Assembly (NCBI GenBank): GCA_026770585.1
Contig: MU646478.1
Coordinates: forward strand, 272,872 to 288,989
DNA from: Baffinella frigidus
Lineage: Eukaryota; Cryptophyceae; Cryptomonadales; Baffinellaceae
Direction of reading: 5' to 3'
DNA length: 16,118 nt
A program made the translations under genes and the position numbers. Every line of letters begins with the position of its first letter. Within the stretch, counting starts at the first letter, position 1. The notes below the pieces were generated by a model. That model was not told where the DNA came from and searched no databases. It worked only from the letters and a program-made list of their open reading frames with translations. Shown here piece by piece: positions 13,715 through 16,118 of the stretch.

Positions 13715-16053
13715 GTACACGCACTTAATTCCTAAACCCTACACCCTACACCCTATACCCCAAACCCTAAACCCTACACCCTGAACCCTAAACCCTAAAC
13801 CCTACACCCTACACCCTACACCCTACACCCTACACCCTACACCCTACACCCCAAACCCTAAACCTTACACCCTGAACCCTAAACCATACACCCTACACCC
13901 TACGCCCTACGCCCAACGCCCCACACCCTACGCCCTAAACCTTACACCCTACACCCTACACCCTACATCCTACACCCTACATCCTACACCCTACACTCTA
14001 CACCCCACACCCTACACCCTACACCCTCAACCCACCACTACAAGACACCTTCGTTGATGACACACCGGCCACCACGCACCCCCCCGCACGGAGGATATTT
14101 TTGAGTAGAACCTAGAGAGAGGTGATGCACACTCTGTATTGTACACACAGCGGGCTACGAAGGGGAAAACGCGTCATGATAAAAAAAATCCGGTTATCAT
14201 ATCCGTAGGAACCCCTCCTATGTCCCTACAGATTGCCTACCGTTGGGTCGTAGGTCTTGTCTCTCAAGGGTCATTCAAAATCCCTTCGAAGTACGCTGTG
14301 TGTACTGCCCCCGTACGTCAGATCTGTGAGGTTGGGCGCTGCAGTCCTTTAGACCCTAAACCCTGACCCCAAACCCTTGAACCTTGACCCCTAACCCCTA
14401 ACCTCTCAACCCCCTAAACCCAAAACCCTAAACCCTAAACCCCAACCCCCAACCCCCAACCCCTAACCCTTCACCCCTAACCCCTCATAGCTACCTTGAC
14501 TCAGGATCAACCCTGCACCGTAAACCCTACACCTTAAACCCTGAACCCTACACTCTACACTCTAAACCAAACACTCTATACCCTACACCCTACACCCTAC
14601 ACCCTACACCCTACACCTTACAACTGTCGTGCACTTATATTTACCTTGACTCAAGATCCCCCATTCAGAACAAATGTACCCTTGCGGAACACCTGTCTTT
14701 CTCTAACCACTAAACCATCAACCCTCAACCTTCAAACCTCAACCCTCAAGCCTAAACCCTACAACATACACCCTACACCCCACGCCATAAACCCTACACC
14801 CTACACCCTACACCCTAAACCCTAAACCCCAAACCCTAAACCCCTCACCAGGTCTCGGCCGCAGCCAAGGCCCCGCCAGCCATCAAGTACAACACTCCAG
14901 ACTGGAGCGCCAACGCCTTGGATGCGACCCGCGTCCCTACACCTCCGTCCTCCGCGCAGAAGAACACCGCTGCGAACAAGAACAAGACAGTCGCGAAGTC
15001 CGTGGCGAGCACCAACCCCTTCGCGGCGCTGCACGACGAGGAAGACGCGGCCGACGACGACGACGACGGGGACGAGCTCTGGGAGGACCCGCGCGGGTTC
15101 GCGACGATGGGGGAGGCGGAGCAGCGGCTGTGGAAGGTCCCACGCGCCGCGGAGGGGTTGGAGGGGGAGGGCTTCCTCGGGGATGAGAGGGCGCCGCCGA
15201 AAGCCGTCGCGCGGAAGGCGAGTGGGGCGAAGAAGAAGGGGCGCGGGGAGAGGCTCGACTGCGCGTTCATCCTTCCTGGGAGGAACAAGAGCGAGGCGCG
15301 GAAGCCGGCGGCGACCGAGGTTTAGGGTTTAGGGTTTGGGGTTTGGGGTTTGGGGTTTGGGGTTTGAGGTACAGCCCCCCCCCCCTCTGAGGGGGAGGTG
15401 CCTCTGCGAACAACAACTCTGCGAACAAGACCCTCGGCGAGAGTGCGGTAAACCCTAAACCCTGACTCAACCCTAAACCCTAAACCCTAAACCCTAAACC
15501 CTAAACCCTAAACCCTAAACCTCAAACCCTAAACCCGAAACCCTGAACCCTGCACACTAAACCTTACACCCTTAACCAGGCGAACAACACCCCCGCTGCG
15601 AACAAGACGCTTCCCGCTACGGACAAGACCCTCGGCGTGGACAAAGTCGGCGAGAGTGCGGTAAACCCTACACCCTAAACCACGTAACCTTAACTGTGAA
15701 CCCCAAACCCTAAACCCTAAACTCTAAACCCTAAACCCTACACCCTAAACCCTAAATCCTAAACCCTAAACCCTACACACTAAACACTAAACACTAAACA
15801 CTAAACACTAAACACGAAACCCTAAACCCGAAACCCGAAACCCGAAACCCCAAACCCCAAAACCCAAATCCCAAACCCCAAACCCCAAACCCCAACCCAG
15901 GTCGCTCCCAAGGCGACGCCTGCGCCGTTTCCTAAGATCAACACCCTTCCTGCGAACAAGACCAACGCCGCTGCGAACAACACCCTCCCCTCTGCGAACA
16001 ACACCACCGTTACGGACAAGGCCCTCGGCAAGGACAACGTCGGCGAGTGCGTG
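13655..16053 (+). CDS. Spliced gene with Asn/Lys/Thr-rich repeat exons, 3' end off window
   Basis: Proposed exons are 13655-13714, 14852-15319, about 15398-15447, 15580-15660 and 15901-16053, then a donor at 16054. All clear junctions are phase 0. Exon 1 reads MDINNYNSYYHCGKPRAP then RM. The long exon begins VSAAAKAPPAIKYNTPDW and contains STNPFAALHDEEDAADDDDD, an acidic stretch, and a basic KKKGRGER end. Later exons are built from ANKT, ANNT and TDKxLGxDxVGE units, each ending just before GTAAACCC. No enzyme domain is seen and the protein looks largely disordered. NPFAALxDEED faintly recalls short N-terminal motifs of ribosome- or RNA-associated Stm1-like proteins, which is weak. The exon at 15398 is out of phase by one base unless a G/C homopolymer is misread. 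Confidence 0.6.
13728..14033. repeat. Telomere-like tract, CCCTACA-rich
   Basis: Mostly CCCTACA heptamers with CCCTAAA and CCCTACG variants, like the start of the window. It lies between exon candidates 13655 and 14852. Confidence 0.88.
14034..14351. other. Unique island with a dispersed repeat, copy 2
   Basis: Between telomere-like tracts. Bases 14203-14309 are the second copy of the repeat at 5773-5879, with the same CCGTAGGAACCC start and ATCCCTTCGAAGT block. The rest shows no gene; a T/A-rich run is at 14180-14188. Confidence 0.7.
14352..14851. repeat. Telomere-like tracts with a duplicated spacer
   Basis: Three heptamer tracts (about 14352-14488, 14512-14632, 14700-14851) are separated by spacers sharing TACCTTGACTCA followed by RGATC (14493 and 14642). 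The last tract ends in CCTCACCAG, the acceptor of the long exon at 14852. Confidence 0.85.
14852..15319 (+). CDS. Long exon of the repeat-exon gene
   Basis: An open phase-0 frame of 156 codons from a CACCAG acceptor to the donor GTTTAGGG. Without splicing it would stop two codons later. Features in order are an Ala/Lys start, AQKNTAANKNKTV (an early form of the later repeats), NPFAALHDEED, a poly-Asp run, GFATMGEAEQRLWKVPRAAE, and a basic tail KKKGRGERLDCAFILPGRN. Codon use is strongly G/C-ending. Confidence 0.65.
15320..15397. repeat. Short intron with telomere repeat on the opposite strand
   Basis: Here the plus strand carries the G-rich form (TTTAGGG then TTTGGGG), opposite to every other tract in the window. 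The donor GT is itself part of the repeat. It ends in a C run, CTCTGAGGGGGAG; possible acceptors are at 15374, 15391 and 15397. None restores phase exactly. Confidence 0.65.
15398..15447 (+). CDS. Repeat exon 1 (short, phase uncertain)
   Basis: The frame matched to the later exons reads ASANNNSANKTLGESA and ends GGCGAGAGTGCG before GTAAACCC. An in-frame TGA at 15388 means the acceptor must lie after it. The length from 15398 is one base short of phase 0, next to G and C homopolymers. Confidence 0.45.
15448..15579. repeat. Telomere-repeat intron
   Basis: GTAAACCCTAAACCC to CTTAACCAG, 132 bases of CCCTAAA heptamers, between exons ending and starting in phase 0. Confidence 0.82.
15580..15660 (+). 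CDS. Repeat exon 2
   Basis: Exactly 27 codons, phase 0 both sides: ANNTPAANKTLPATDKTLG then VDKVGESA. The final GGCGAGAGTGCG and donor GTAAACCC are identical to those of repeat exon 1. Confidence 0.65.
15661..15900. repeat. Telomere-repeat intron
   Basis: 240 bases from GTAAACCC to CCAACCCAG. It contains CCCTAAA, a block of ACTAAAC repeats (about 15776-15812) and CCCCAAA units, which shows variant homogenisation within one intron. Confidence 0.82.
15901..16053 (+). CDS. Repeat exon 3
   Basis: Fifty-one codons, phase 0 both sides. It starts VAPKATPAPFPKINTLPANK and continues with AAANNTLPSANNTTVTDKAL, then GKDNVGECV. It ends at GTAAACCC and is the longest of the repeat exons. Confidence 0.65.
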
Positions 16054-16118
16054 GTAAACCCTAAACCCTGAATCCTAAACCCTAAACCCCAAACCCCAAA
16101 CCCCAAACCCCAAACCCC
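16054..16118. repeat. Telomere-repeat intron start, cut by window edge
   Basis: GTAAACCCTAAACCC followed by CCCCAAA heptamers to the end of the window. The gene presumably continues beyond. Confidence 0.8.

Noticed and set aside
15822-16106. Minus-strand open frames with GVWGLGF-type repeats (also 7405-7800, 15267-15470)
   Set aside because: They are translations of the heptamer repeats on the antisense strand; period-7 DNA stays open in several frames by chance.

Overview
The window looks like nuclear DNA of a eukaryotic alga or related protist. It is intron-rich and sparse in genes. It is full of short imperfect heptamer tracts of the CCCTAAA / CCCTACA / CCCTCAA type, which are variants of the TTTAGGG telomere repeat found in plants, many algae and some other protists. 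No bacterial operon, ribosome binding site, rRNA or tRNA was seen. A cryptophyte host is only a weak guess: peptides read through the foldback repeats (SAYVGSSKNL, TSLIRN) remind me of cryptophyte gene models, and I could not check this. All gene models below were spliced by eye from GT/AG sites, reading frame and codon phase.

Layout. 1-3100: a degenerate telomere-like tract, then repeats: two copies of a palindromic TA-flanked element (family A), a 136-bp foldback, tandem 56-mers, and one weak coding candidate near 2463-2831. 3187-8135: a plus-strand gene in small exons. Exons at 4510, 5664, 6337, 6643 and 6846 join with matching phases into a protein with a hydrophobic, probably membrane-spanning stretch. 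Exons at 3187, 4135 and 8084 may belong to it. Two of its introns are almost wholly telomere-type repeat, and its exons are surrounded by partial exon copies and inserted elements. 8370-10270: a dense foldback zone with a second copy of a 153-bp element (family B), nested palindromes, two more family A copies and one exon-like stretch at 9301. 10726-11230: weakly supported exon candidates. 11229-12833: a spliced gene for an RNA-binding protein with one RRM, of which the RNP2 and RNP1 motifs lie on separate exons. One of its introns carries a 92-bp tandem triplication that duplicates the 3' splice site. 12834-13600: telomere-like introns and uncertain exons. 13655-16118: a plus-strand gene with phase-0 exons encoding Asn/Lys/Thr-rich repeats, each separated by a telomere-repeat intron. 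It runs off the right edge.

The main unusual signal is structural. Telomere-like repeat forms the body of many apparently functional introns. Local duplications repeatedly copy splice sites together with a few exon bases. Several families of palindromic miniature elements show target-site duplications, and one insertion has an unfilled copy of its target only about 540 bp away.
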